Shown here piece by piece: positions 17,336-26,089 of a stretch of 48,517 nucleotides of DNA; position 1 is the first letter of the stretch; every line of letters starts with the position of its first letter. The notes beneath the pieces were generated by a model, which worked only from the letters and a program-made list of their open reading frames with translations, did no database searches and was not told where the DNA came from. Origin of the DNA: Gemmatimonadota bacterium (GTDB lineage: Bacteria; Latescibacterota; UBA2968; UBA8231); NCBI GenBank assembly GCA_018673255.1, contig JABHDC010000049.1:1-48517 (forward strand). Direction: 5' to 3'. The translations under genes and the position numbers were made by a program.

Positions 17336-19120
17336 TTATAGCGAGATCTCGATGAGGACCAAGCTGCCGGTGGGCATGGCTCTGAAGGGCGCACGCCCGG
17401 GCGGCGCGAAGCCCCGGGCCATGCCGGGCATCATTCGTCCGGGACGTCGACCGGCAGGCACGGATCTCGCATCGCCCCCGGGTTTCCCGTCGATCTCCGC
17501 GGTGGGCAGGTCGAAACGGGCCACGACATGCGCCTCGAGTTCTTCCCGCAGCGACTCGAGATGATCCTCACCGGGCACGAGCACGAAGGCTCGCCCTTCG
17601 GAACCCGCCCATTGCCTCAGGTCGGCCAGCACCTTGCGGGCGCGCTTGCCATCGCTCAACTCGCGGTACTTCGACCAACGCTCCTCACCGCCCCCGGCCA
17701 TGGGATTGGGGCGGTCGCCACGCTGATCTGAACCGGCTACCCGACCACGTTGCGACCCATCCGGAACGGCGACTGCGCCGCCACCGGTTCTCATCTGTGC
17801 TCCAGGACCACGCCGCAGCTGTCCCCCGTTCAGAAGCACTTCGGCATGGCCGACACGCCAGAGCGAGAGCACATCCAGGTGTTGCCCCACGGTGCGATCC
17901 GCCAGCACGATGGCCCCGTCGGGCACGTATCCAGCCAGGGAGTCGGTGAGAGCCACCAGGTGGCTGTCGACTTGCGCGCGATGACTCAAGGTGTCGAGCG
18001 AACGGCTCAGACCCCACGGCAGTGACAGGGCCAGCACGACGGCGACCGCCACAGCGGGGCGTCCCACGGCATCGCCCAGAATCTTGAGCAGCCAGACGCC
18101 GCCGACGACGTAGAGATAATACGTGGGCAGCAGAAAACGCTGGGACATGTTGTCGCCACCAAAGTAGTAGGCCATATAGAGGAGGGTTGTGGGGAGAATG
18201 AGTGCCGCCAGCAGAATGGCCCGGGTACGCGTCTGACGCTGGGTGACCAGGACGGCCACGCCGATCACACCCAGTCCAAACAGCAACCCGACACCGGAGC
18301 CCCCGAGGGTTTCGAGATAGATAGCCCAATGGGCGGCGAAGTACTGGAGACCGAAACCCGTCTGCTCTCCCGAGATGGCGTAGGCCGTGCGCCAGAATGC
18401 ACCAAAGGCCAGCTGATTGCGCAGGGCCAGCCAGGCCATGGGCAGGGCTGCGGCAGCGGCACCGGGAAGTGCAGCGCGCCAGTTGCGTGCGGTGTGTCGC
18501 AGGTGCAGGGCGACATACAGGGCGAAGGCGCCGACGTAGAGCACTTCGGCGTAGCGTGCCGTCGGGATGGCGCCCACGCACAGACCGGCAAGAGCCAGCC
18601 AGGGCCACGAGTCGTCACGGGTCCAGCGCGCCAGCGCGTAGATCCCCCAGACCAGAAGGAAGGCCACGGCCGTGTGGGAGAAGCCGGCCACAGCGTGCTG
18701 ATTCACCAGCGGATTGGTGGCCATCAGCGCCGTGGCAACCAGACCCCATCCCGGCCCCAGCCACAGCCGGCACAAGAGGAACAGCCCAAGCAGGGCCCCC
18801 GAAACCAGCAAGGGATCGACCCACAGAGACGCCGTTGGGCCCGACAGGGCATAAGGCACCGCGAGCAGCAGAGGAAAGCCCGGCGGGTATTTGGCGAAAT
18901 AGCGCCCATCGCCGCCGTCGAGCCAATGGGGGCCGACGAACTGCAGGGGTGAGGTCGGCTCGAGGTAGGTTTGGCCACTGGTGGCCAGCGCCTTGGCCTG
19001 GGTGAAGTAACCGCTGGCGTCCGGGCCGGAAAGGGCCGGCTGATGGAAGGAAGCGATACAGACGAAATGGGCGGCTACGAGAACGAGAGCAGCGAGCGTG
19101 AGGCGATCGGTTCGGTTCAC
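17336..19120 (-). CDS. PMT-like (GT-C) membrane glycosyltransferase, 594 aa
   Basis: Roughly ten transmembrane helices are evident, with the first extracytoplasmic loop PDASGYFTQAKALA typical of dolichyl/polyprenyl-phosphate-mannose-protein mannosyltransferase-like enzymes. The last 170 residues leave the membrane and are Gly/Pro/Arg-rich and apparently disordered (GRRPGRMMPGMARGFAPP). I placed the start at GTG 19120 because GGGAG lies 8 nt upstream; an in-frame ATG at 19195 would add 25 residues. It probably glycosylates a lipid or surface protein at the inner membrane. It is the last gene of the HlyD-VTC-DUF4956-CotH operon. Confidence 0.8.
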   Translation of the reverse strand: MNRTDRLTLAALVLVAAHFVCIASFHQPALSGPDASGYFTQAKALATSGQTYLEPTSPLQFVGPHWLDGGDGRYFAKYPPGFPLLLAVPYALSGPTASLWVDPLLVSGALLGLFLLCRLWLGPGWGLVATALMATNPLVNQHAVAGFSHTAVAFLLVWGIYALARWTRDDSWPWLALAGLCVGAIPTARYAEVLYVGAFALYVALHLRHTARNWRAALPGAAAAALPMAWLALRNQLAFGAFWRTAYAISGEQTGFGLQYFAAHWAIYLETLGGSGVGLLFGLGVIGVAVLVTQRQTRTRAILLAALILPTTLLYMAYYFGGDNMSQRFLLPTYYLYVVGGVWLLKILGDAVGRPAVAVAVVLALSLPWGLSRSLDTLSHRAQVDSHLVALTDSLAGYVPDGAIVLADRTVGQHLDVLSLWRVGHAEVLLNGGQLRRGPGAQMRTGGGAVAVPDGSQRGRVAGSDQRGDRPNPMAGGGEERWSKYRELSDGKRARKVLADLRQWAGSEGRAFVLVPGEDHLESLREELEAHVVARFDLPTAEIDGKPGGDARSVPAGRRPGRMMPGMARGFAPPGRAPFRAMPTGSLVLIEISL

Positions 19121-19202
19121 AGTGAGACTCCCTCGGGGGAGGTGTGAACAGGCCAGGCGAACAGCCGGTCTGTCGACGGTGTGCGACGTGGGCAAAGCGA
19201 TC

Positions 19203-19961
19203 CTAGTCTGCCTGACTCAGTTCGTAGATGTAGAGTCTGGGTTTGGTTTCACGCACGACATAGAGGTGATCGGTATCGGGGTCATAGGCCACGCCCTCAG
19301 CCTTTTTTCCATCCAGGGCAGACCAGCCCAACAGGCCCGCTGCCGGACTCCACAGATAGACGGACCGGTCCTGATCGCTGACAATCCAGAAGGCCTGCCG
19401 ACGGCGGTCCCAGGCCATGCCCGACACATCCCCTGCGAAGTCGAGGAACCACATCTGCTCGATGGCCAGATCTCCGGTCAGCAGAATAAGGGAGGCCGGC
19501 TTCTTTTCATTGAGGACGTATACAGACCCGTCGTCGTCCACGCAGACCCCCTCAAGACCGCTGTTGTCATCCCCGTCCAGCGCCAGCCTCACGCGCCTGA
19601 CCTCCCGGCCATCAAGGTCAATCTGAACGATCTCGCGCTCGCGTTCTTCCACCAGCCACAGGGTGGAGTCGGCCGGGTCAAAGGCGACGCCCTCCGGGTC
19701 CTGACCCGCGTAGGACACGGAGTCCAGTACCGTGCCATCCAGATCGAGACGGTAGATGAAGTCTGTCTGACCGCTGACGACCCACAGGGATCGGCCGCCA
19801 GCGGCCAGACTCAGGCCCGAAGGCTCGTCGATGCTCAGAGAGTGGTCGTCGAGCTGCGTGAGTGGCAGCACCAACGTCTCCGGTCCTTGCCCACTCGAGT
19901 CGCATGAGAGCAGTTGCAGGATGGCGACCGCTGCGCCACCGAGGCTGGAGAGACGATTCAA
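19203..19961 (-). CDS. SdiA-regulated-type beta-propeller lipoprotein, about 252 aa
   Basis: Repeated blades (GVAFDPADSTLWLVEE, GVCVDDDGSVYVLNE, GMAWDRRRQAFWIVSD, GVAYDPDTDHLYVVRE) match the SdiA-regulated/phytase-like six-blade propeller. A hydrophobic leader ends in the lipobox LLSC, so it is probably a membrane-anchored periplasmic or surface lipoprotein. The best start is TTG 19961, one base after the CotH stop (TGA-g-TTG), implying coupling; an upstream ATG at 20051 lies within the CotH gene. Ligand unknown. Confidence 0.8.
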   Translation of the reverse strand: MNRLSSLGGAAVAILQLLSCDSSGQGPETLVLPLTQLDDHSLSIDEPSGLSLAAGGRSLWVVSGQTDFIYRLDLDGTVLDSVSYAGQDPEGVAFDPADSTLWLVEEREREIVQIDLDGREVRRVRLALDGDDNSGLEGVCVDDDGSVYVLNEKKPASLILLTGDLAIEQMWFLDFAGDVSGMAWDRRRQAFWIVSDQDRSVYLWSPAAGLLGWSALDGKKAEGVAYDPDTDHLYVVRETKPRLYIYELSQAD

Positions 19962-19962
19962 C

Positions 19963-22578
19963 TCACTGCACCAGCGTGAGCTTGCGAGTCTGCAGGAAGG
20001 AGCCGGCCTCCAGGCGGTAGAAGTACAGACCACTGGACACGGCGTGCCCACGTTGGTTGCGGCCGTCCCAGGTGATGGAATACTGGCCGGAGGTGATGCT
20101 GCCCGACATTAGGGAGATGACGCGCTGGCCACTGAGGTTGTACACATCCAGCGTCACGAACAGGTCTTCACCGCTGCCGGCATCGGGTATGGTGAAGGGG
20201 ATGATGGTGGTACCGTTGAAGGGGTTGGGGTAGTTCTGCCCCAGCAGGAAATTCGTCGGCAGGGAATCGTCCGGATCTTGGGTCACGGCCGTGATGACGC
20301 CGGTATTGGCACTGCCGGGTGTGGGCTGATCGAGGAAGCCGAAGGTGGTCATGTCTTCTGGCAGACGCCCATAGGAGACATCGTCGAGTTGGCCGCTGAA
20401 GGACACCAACTCCAGCAACGCCCCGCCGTTGCTCGGCGCGTCGGTGAGGGTCACCACTTCGCCGGATTGTGAGAGCTTGAAGTTGGCGTGCAGTCCGGGA
20501 TCATCGTCGTCGCCATCGGCCCACACTACCAGGCTGGCGCCGGGGGCAAGAATGGTACCCTCGGGCAGGCTCCACTTGCGCAGATCTTCGGTGTCGTCGC
20601 TGAGAGACATCCCCGACAGGTCTACCTGCTCGCCGCTGACATTGGTCAGTTCGATCCAGTCGTCACTGTCGCCCTGAGGATCGAGAACGGCGCCCTGATT
20701 GGAGGCCATCAACTCGGTGATCCATATGGGGCTGCTGGTCGCCCGCGGTGCGTTGGCGAGCAAGACATACACATCGTGCTCGGCGCCGGCGGGGGCAAAG
20801 GCGGCCGTGCCGATGCCGTCGTCGGCACGGGCTTCGACATAGTAACGGACCCAGCCACTGTCGGGCAGAGGCAGGACGGCACCGTAGGTGCCGTCATTGG
20901 CGGCCCCGTCGCCGTGGGCACCGTCATCGAACAGGGCGGCGGTGCTGAAGGTCTTGGTCAGGCCAAAGGACCAGTGCAGGAGCATTTCGGCAACGACGGG
21001 TGACGTCCCGACACGCGCGGTGATGTGAGCCTCTGCGGAGGTGCGCTCAGCATCCACGGCCAGGATCTCGGGAGTGGACTGATCCACCTCTGCATGGGCC
21101 AGGAGGAAGGCGCGCCTCGTGTCGACAAAGTCCTCCAGTTCGGCAGGACTGTCCTCGAAGGCCTCGGTGGTGTAGAGCTTGCGGTTATCAGCTCGCACCT
21201 CGGCGTCGATGAGCAGCCCGTACTGTTCCACCAGTGGACCCACGGTCTCCCAGGTCAGCGACCGATTCAGCACGGTGCGCAGGTGCGCCAGATAGCGCTG
21301 CCGCAGAGAAGGCACGCTCAGCAACTGACTGATGATGGGGCGGTCGACATTGTCTTCGCCCTCCATGGGATCGCGGGTGGCCAGCCTGACATTGAGGGCT
21401 TCGTTGCCGTCGTATTGGAGCGGGTGCATGCGCCCACTCTCGGGCTCGAAGTAGAGTTGGTAATCGGAGCCTTTGGTCAGATAACTGTCGTCGTCTCCGA
21501 GGACACTCTCTACAGCCAGGAACCACAACCAGCGGTCCACGTCCATGATCGGATCCAGGGTCTGTTCCAGCTGGTCGACAGGTGTGCTGTTGAGTACGTC
21601 GCACAGCGCGATCAGGTGCCCCCATGGGTCATCGGTGTTGGCCGCCTTGAGTTGATAGAGAGGCTCATAGGTGGCCGGATCGTCGCCGAGCCAAGTCAGG
21701 GCCTTGTCGCCGCCGAACATACTGCCACCGGGCTGCCGTCCGGCGACGGGCGGCGCTCCACCGTTGGGCCGAGTTCCGCCGACGGGAGGCACGCCACCAT
21801 CAGGTCGCACGCCGCCCGCTGGTGGCTGTTGGCCTGGGATGGCGCTCGTGGTGTCTGCGGCGGGTGGCACTGTGCCCCCTGGTGGTTGCCCTCCCGGAAC
21901 GGTTCCCGCGCCACCTGCTGTGTCTCCCCCCTGGGGCTCGATTTTCCAACGGTCACCGTCATTGCTGGCAAACCACTCGGCCACCATGTCGGCATTGATC
22001 TGCTGGACGTTGGCGTACACGCCCCAGTTCTGCCCGTTGATGGTCAGCCTTACATGGTTGGCCTTGGGCGTGGGGATGTAGTCGCGGGCCTCGTGGAAGT
22101 ACAGCACCTCGCGCATGAAGGAGGCATCCAGATTGGCGTTGTTGAGGTTGAGGGTCCGGTAGCCCATCAGGGCCTGGTCTTCGTCGACGAAGTCCAGCTC
22201 GATGTTGAAGGACTTCTTCTCGGAGTTCCCCGTCTGCGTGTAGGATGTGTTGCCGCGGAAACGCACGCCCACTTCGGGATACGTGATGCCCTCTACGGTC
22301 AGGTCGGCCAGGATGTTCTCACCGGTGCCGTAGTTGGCAGCCAGCTGGTCCCACCAGTCGGTCTGCGCAAATTGCAGCTCCAGCGTGCGCAGGACGGTCT
22401 CGTCGTAGAGGGTATTGGCCGCCGGGCCGGACTGGACCAGCGTTGATCCGTCGTCGCCCAGGTGCATGCTGGGCGATAGATCAGCATGCAGTGGCGTCCG
22501 GGGCAGCATCAAAAGCATGAGGGGCAGGGCACGCCCGATGGCGCGCGTGATGTGGGTCGATGACATGGCGTTGTCCAT
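19963..22578 (-). CDS. cotH: Secreted CotH-kinase-family protein with lamin-tail and sorting domains (871 aa)
   Basis: A signal peptide spans residues 1-32. The CotH domain shows VRFRGNTSY, KKSFNIELDF, LNNANLDASFMREVLY, INGQNWGVY, LAVESVLGDDDSY and HPLQYDGNEAL, the usual order of CotH atypical protein-kinase motifs. A Gly/Pro-rich insert interrupts it at about residues 218-290. A lamin-tail-like domain (WITELMASNQG, DDWIELTNVSGEQVDL) follows. The last 80 residues form a FlgD-like/T9SS-type sorting domain (NYPNPFNGTT, then VYNLSGQRV and GLYFYRLEAG). CotH proteins phosphorylate secreted proteins in spore coats and elsewhere. The neighbours VTC and DUF4956 form a frequently seen set with CotH. 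ATG 22566 is an alternative start. Confidence 0.9.
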   Translation of the reverse strand: MDNAMSSTHITRAIGRALPLMLLMLPRTPLHADLSPSMHLGDDGSTLVQSGPAANTLYDETVLRTLELQFAQTDWWDQLAANYGTGENILADLTVEGITYPEVGVRFRGNTSYTQTGNSEKKSFNIELDFVDEDQALMGYRTLNLNNANLDASFMREVLYFHEARDYIPTPKANHVRLTINGQNWGVYANVQQINADMVAEWFASNDGDRWKIEPQGGDTAGGAGTVPGGQPPGGTVPPAADTTSAIPGQQPPAGGVRPDGGVPPVGGTRPNGGAPPVAGRQPGGSMFGGDKALTWLGDDPATYEPLYQLKAANTDDPWGHLIALCDVLNSTPVDQLEQTLDPIMDVDRWLWFLAVESVLGDDDSYLTKGSDYQLYFEPESGRMHPLQYDGNEALNVRLATRDPMEGEDNVDRPIISQLLSVPSLRQRYLAHLRTVLNRSLTWETVGPLVEQYGLLIDAEVRADNRKLYTTEAFEDSPAELEDFVDTRRAFLLAHAEVDQSTPEILAVDAERTSAEAHITARVGTSPVVAEMLLHWSFGLTKTFSTAALFDDGAHGDGAANDGTYGAVLPLPDSGWVRYYVEARADDGIGTAAFAPAGAEHDVYVLLANAPRATSSPIWITELMASNQGAVLDPQGDSDDWIELTNVSGEQVDLSGMSLSDDTEDLRKWSLPEGTILAPGASLVVWADGDDDDPGLHANFKLSQSGEVVTLTDAPSNGGALLELVSFSGQLDDVSYGRLPEDMTTFGFLDQPTPGSANTGVITAVTQDPDDSLPTNFLLGQNYPNPFNGTTIIPFTIPDAGSGEDLFVTLDVYNLSGQRVISLMSGSITSGQYSITWDGRNQRGHAVSSGLYFYRLEAGSFLQTRKLTLVQ
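21712..21935 (-). repeat. Gly/Pro-rich low-complexity repeat inside the cotH gene
   Basis: The encoded stretch repeats GGxxPPxGG-like units (PGGQPPGGTVPP, PDGGVPPVGG, PNGGAPPVAG). It lies between the IEPQGG and MFGGDKAL blocks of the CotH domain, so it is a surface-loop expansion. Near-identical units at DNA level make it prone to copy-number change. Confidence 0.7.
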
Positions 22579-22598
22579 TCTCAGGCAGCAGTGAATGT

Positions 22599-23282
22599 TC
22601 AGTCGTAGTCTTCGTCGAAAAACAGATTCACCCTTCCGACCTGCGGCAGTCCGCGCAGCTGGGAGACCAGTTGGTTGGAAGCGTCCTCGTCCCGGAGGCT
22701 CACGTAGAAGGAGACGGCCAGACCGTCACCCCCTGGTTCGGCTTCGGTGTTGACCAGGTGATGGCGGCGACAGAAACGGCGCAGGAGCTCGGCATAGGGA
22801 GGGACCTGGGCGCCGGCATCGGGGGTATAGGTCATCTCCAGCAGATAGTCGCGCTGACGGCGGGAGCGTGACTGGACCTTCTCTACACCCAGCATGGTCA
22901 GGCCGATGGCCACAGTCCCGGCCAGCGACATGGCGGCCAGGCCTACACCAGCGGCCATGCCGACGGTGAGACTGAAGAAGATGAAGACGATGTCGCGCAC
23001 ATCTTTGACGGCGGTGCGGAAGCGGATGATGGACATGGCGCCCACAAGCCCGAAAGCGCGGGCCAGATTGTTGCCGATGACCATGATGACGATGCACGTG
23101 ATCATGGCCAGGGCAATCAGCGCACTGACAAAGGCGTGGGCATTGGTCGACCGGTGGGTGACCCACCGGTAGAATCGGGCCACCAGCAGACCGCACACCA
23201 GGGCGACGGCCAGATTGGTGGCCACCTGCTGTGGGCTCAGGGTCAGGGAGATGAGGCCACTCACATCCTCAAAGGCGCTCAT
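22599..23282 (-). CDS. DUF4956 family membrane protein, 227 aa
   Basis: The N-terminal half carries four hydrophobic segments, including the family signature GLVGAMSIIRFRTAVKDVRDIVFIFFSL. The C-terminal half is a soluble alpha/beta domain ending in acidic FFDEDYD. DUF4956 proteins are commonly encoded with VTC-domain polyphosphate polymerases and CotH, as here. Their biochemical role is unknown. ATG 23282 overlaps the VTC stop in an ATGA arrangement; a GTG two codons upstream (23288) is the alternative. Confidence 0.9.
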   Translation of the reverse strand: MSAFEDVSGLISLTLSPQQVATNLAVALVCGLLVARFYRWVTHRSTNAHAFVSALIALAMITCIVIMVIGNNLARAFGLVGAMSIIRFRTAVKDVRDIVFIFFSLTVGMAAGVGLAAMSLAGTVAIGLTMLGVEKVQSRSRRQRDYLLEMTYTPDAGAQVPPYAELLRRFCRRHHLVNTEAEPGGDGLAVSFYVSLRDEDASNQLVSQLRGLPQVGRVNLFFDEDYD

Positions 23283-24097
23283 CGGCACACCGGCCGCCAG
23301 CGGCGCTCACTGACACGCGACTCGATCCCGACTCGCCGCGACCGGGCGATGACGCCGGGGCGCGAGGATCGGTGGGGCAGATCCAGATTGTCGAGACAGT
23401 TACAGTATTTGGAGAAGGAGCCGCGCTTCAATCCGAAGTCGCTGAGGAGGCCCTTGAGCCACGAGGGGCTGGCACCGTAGTGCTTGACCTCGACCACCGA
23501 ATCGCGCCGCGCCCGTACGACAGTCTGCCGGCCGAACAGCTGTGTGGCTTCGGGAAAAGAGCGGCTGCGCAGGCAGCTGTCCAGCGTGATGCGCAGATCG
23601 TCGTTGTGGCGCCCGAAGTAGGCCTCGCGCTCGTACCGAATGAGAACCACAGGGCGCAGACCGTGCCGTCGGATCCGGTACAGGAAACGTTGCAGATCCT
23701 CCATCGAACGGGCGTCGTCGGGGCCGGCCAGGGCATAGCGTTCCACGTCGCCGGTGACCAACAGTGCGTCGAGGTCACGATGCAGCACCCGGGCCCGGGC
23801 CTTGGAAACGACTCGGTCATCCTTGCGCTTGATCTCCAGCACGACCACGTCGTCGGGGCCGCCGTCGTTGTAGCCTCGCAGGCGCACTTTGTAACGGTGC
23901 TGCACGCCGGCCAGCTTCTGGTGATAGAAATCGAATCCCGGCGTGTCGAAGTAGATGCTGTGGATGGTGTAGCCCAGCCTGTCCGGTGGCGTGTGCCGGT
24001 CACGGACAACAAAAGGCTGCAGAGCGCGTCGTAGGGATTCCAACCTGTCGCGTGGCACCGGGTACTTCAACTCGTATCGGTCTCTTCGGGCGTCCAC
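23279..24097 (-). CDS. VTC-domain polyphosphate polymerase-like protein, 272 aa
   Basis: This is a single VTC domain of the CYTH/triphosphate-tunnel type: RYELKYPV at the start, SIYFDT, YKVRLRGY, VLEIKRK, VLIRYEREAY, VVEVKHYG and GSFSKYCNCL. The inward-facing basic and acidic residues of the tunnel (R in RLRGY, K in EIKRK, E in VEVK) are retained, so nucleotide-dependent polyphosphate synthesis or phosphate transfer is plausible. No SPX or membrane domain is present; the adjacent DUF4956 may supply membrane attachment. Position in a CotH operon hints at phosphate-based modification of surface proteins (inference). Confidence 0.9.
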   Translation of the reverse strand: MDARRDRYELKYPVPRDRLESLRRALQPFVVRDRHTPPDRLGYTIHSIYFDTPGFDFYHQKLAGVQHRYKVRLRGYNDGGPDDVVVLEIKRKDDRVVSKARARVLHRDLDALLVTGDVERYALAGPDDARSMEDLQRFLYRIRRHGLRPVVLIRYEREAYFGRHNDDLRITLDSCLRSRSFPEATQLFGRQTVVRARRDSVVEVKHYGASPSWLKGLLSDFGLKRGSFSKYCNCLDNLDLPHRSSRPGVIARSRRVGIESRVSERRWRPVCR

Positions 24098-24168
24098 GGT
24101 GTCTTGTCTCCGTTGTGTGTGGTGGAGGGTCGCGCGGCGAGGCGCTGATTCAGGCGCCGGGTTTCAGG

Positions 24169-25257
24169 TCACAGCGCCAGGATGCGTTGCAGGCGGTCAA
24201 GCCAGGTGCCAGCGTTGTCGTTGATACGGCACTGTCCCACCAGCCCGGGCACGAGGGCAGAGTCGACGCTGTCCAATCGGGCCACGACGGCGACGAACTG
24301 CCGGCCGTCGAGGGCCGAAAAGGCCCCCGTCCCAAGTCGTGTCAGTTGCCCTGTCGATGGTGCCAGACCGGCTTCCCACACGAGCTCCACGCCGAGGCCC
24401 GGTCGCAGGTGCTGGCGGTCGTACCAGGACACGGGCATGACGGCGGCCCAAGTGGTGGTATCCTGTACCACGGCCAGCGTGTCGCCGCGGCCTCCGAGAA
24501 AGCGCCCGCCAATGGGTGAGCACACCACGTCGGCGGCGATGTCGAGGCGCACCTGCTCCAACTGGCTCAGCAGATCGGCGATCCGCGCCTCGACCCAGGC
24601 AATCTCCTGATCGCGGCTGCCCGTGCGCGCCGTCTGCAACTGAGCCTCGGCGATGTGGATGTTCAAGTCGGCGGACTCGACGGCGGCGGCGGCCAGCTCC
24701 AGGTCGGCGATGGCTACCAGGTTGCGCTCGAAGAGCCTCTGCTGACGGGTCAGCTGGCGCCGCTGCTGTTCGGCCTCGGCACGGGCCAGGTCCAGTTCCG
24801 CGCCCGCTTCGCGTACGAGGGAGGCCTTGTGGCCCGACCGGGCCATGGCCAGGTAGGCCCGCTCAACATCAAGCTGTCCCTGCAATTCCACCTGCCGCCG
24901 AGAATTCAGGGCGGAGACGCGGCGGCCGATGGTGTCACCGGCGGCCACGGCCGTGCCGTAGGCCAGTTCGGGATGGGTCTCGAAGATAATGCGATCGTCG
25001 CGCTCACAACCCAGGATCGTTCGACTGAGGCGGCGTCCCTGCAGGTGATCGGTGAGAGAACCAGTGATTTCACCGTCCGCGCCCTGCTGCAGAACCCACT
25101 CCTGGCTTGGGACGGCCCGGGCGGACACGGTCAGACCGCTGGATATCGGGTCACAGCCGGTTCCCAGGCCGTACAAGAGAAACAGGGCCACCGGGATTCC
25201 GACGGATCCCATGGGCCCTATGGCGAGTCGGCATGGAGGGTGGTTGAGAGAGTTCAT
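24169..25257 (-). CDS. HlyD/RND-type periplasmic adaptor lipoprotein, 362 aa
   Basis: ATG 25257 has AGAGGATAC just upstream. The leader ends in a lipobox-like LGTGC, then a biotinyl-lipoyl-like region, a long coiled coil (GAELDLARAEAEQQRRQLTRQQRLFERN, described here as two heptad arms near residues 125-215), and beta-barrel strands. This is the membrane-fusion-protein plan. No partner ATPase or pump is beside it. It opens the VTC/CotH operon, 71 nt before the VTC gene, under a putative ECF promoter at 25292-25321. Confidence 0.8.
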   Translation of the reverse strand: MNSLNHPPCRLAIGPMGSVGIPVALFLLYGLGTGCDPISSGLTVSARAVPSQEWVLQQGADGEITGSLTDHLQGRRLSRTILGCERDDRIIFETHPELAYGTAVAAGDTIGRRVSALNSRRQVELQGQLDVERAYLAMARSGHKASLVREAGAELDLARAEAEQQRRQLTRQQRLFERNLVAIADLELAAAAVESADLNIHIAEAQLQTARTGSRDQEIAWVEARIADLLSQLEQVRLDIAADVVCSPIGGRFLGGRGDTLAVVQDTTTWAAVMPVSWYDRQHLRPGLGVELVWEAGLAPSTGQLTRLGTGAFSALDGRQFVAVVARLDSVDSALVPGLVGQCRINDNAGTWLDRLQRILAL

Positions 25258-25291
25258 CTGTATCCTCTGGATGTCGGTGGACCTCATACCA

Positions 25292-25321
25292 GTAAGACAT
25301 CGCGCGGAGACGGTTCATTCC
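25292..25321 (-). promoter_or_regulatory. Putative ECF promoter of the HlyD-VTC-CotH operon
   Basis: Read on the minus strand: GGAATGA (25321-25315), 16 nt, then GTCTTAC (25298-25292). Spacing and -35 heptamer are identical to the copies at 25486, 27314 and 29894; the -10 differs from TCNAA by one base. The predicted transcript start would lie about 30 nt before ATG 25257. Confidence 0.55.
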
Positions 25322-25485
25322 CTCAGGTTCGCGAAAGGGCAGTTTTCTGTAGACTCACTCCTGTGATCCTCAGGGTACCTCGCCGGGCGACGTTGCTGGA
25401 GCCGCCTTCCGGTGAGGCACGGCCCGGCATCGTATCATTGGCAACACAACTCCTGGTGTCGACGCCAGAAAAGGGCGTCAGGGAC

Positions 25486-25515
25486 GGAATGAAGTGACGT
25501 CGACGGTGGTCCAAT
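25486..25515 (+). promoter_or_regulatory. Putative ECF promoter motif at the sigma-factor gene
   Basis: GGAATGA (25486-25492), 16 nt, GTCCAAT (25509-25515). It has the same heptamer and spacing as the other three copies and fits a GGAAC-like/TCNAA sigma-E-type layout. The -10 overlaps the annotated ATG (25514), so transcripts from it would start inside the coding frame, or the true translation start is further down. Confidence 0.5.
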
Positions 25516-26089
25516 GGCTGTAGAGGGTGTCCCCGACCTGGAGCTCGTCGAGCGAGCGCGGGCCGGTGACGACGGGGCCTTCCGGGTGCTCGTAGAGCGC
25601 TACGAGTCCCAGGTGGCCGGCACCGTCGTCGGCATGTTGGGCCCGGGTGCCGACGCCGAGGAAGTGGGCCAGGATGCCTTTGTGCGGTTCTATGAGTCCC
25701 TCCACCGATTCCGGGGAGAGGCCTCGGTCGGTACGTACGTGACGCGGATCGCCATCAATCTGGCCCTCAACGCCTCGAAGCGGCGCAAGCGAGATCGCTG
25801 GCGTTTCTGGAGTCGTGATCGCGATGAGGACCCCGCGCCCGATCCGGTATTCGACGGTCGTGACGCGGTGGATCAGGCCGGTCGCGACCAGCTCGTGCAG
25901 GAGGCCGTTCAGGAGCTCAAACCCGATCACCGCGCTGTGGTGGTCCTGCGTATGCTCGAAGGCTACTCTACGAAGGAGGCGGCCGAAGTACTGGAGATCC
26001 CCGAAGGCACGGTGCTGTCGCGCCTGGCCCGGGGCATGGCCCACCTCAAGACAATCCTCGGGGAGAGGATGGCAGACGATGAAACGTGA
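25514..26089 (+). CDS. ECF-type sigma-70 family RNA polymerase sigma factor, 191 aa
   Basis: Region 2 is visible as DLELVERARAGDDGAFRVLVERY, then DAEEVGQDAFVRFYESLHRFRGEASVGTYVTRIAINLALN. Region 4 is AVVVLRMLEGYSTKEAAEVLEIPEGTVLSRLARGMAHLK, with a standard DNA-recognition helix. The linker is charged and short, so it is a minimal two-domain ECF factor. The stop overlaps the next gene by 11 nt, the normal arrangement for sigma/anti-sigma pairs. ATG 25514 is the only conventional start before the conserved region, but it coincides with the -10 of the putative autoregulatory promoter. Confidence 0.95.
   Translation: MAVEGVPDLELVERARAGDDGAFRVLVERYESQVAGTVVGMLGPGADAEEVGQDAFVRFYESLHRFRGEASVGTYVTRIAINLALNASKRRKRDRWRFWSRDRDEDPAPDPVFDGRDAVDQAGRDQLVQEAVQELKPDHRAVVVLRMLEGYSTKEAAEVLEIPEGTVLSRLARGMAHLKTILGERMADDET

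Noticed and set aside
21025..22446. Plus-strand open frame of 473 codons opposite cotH
   Set aside because: High GC creates long antisense frames; cotH has full domain support and this frame shows none.
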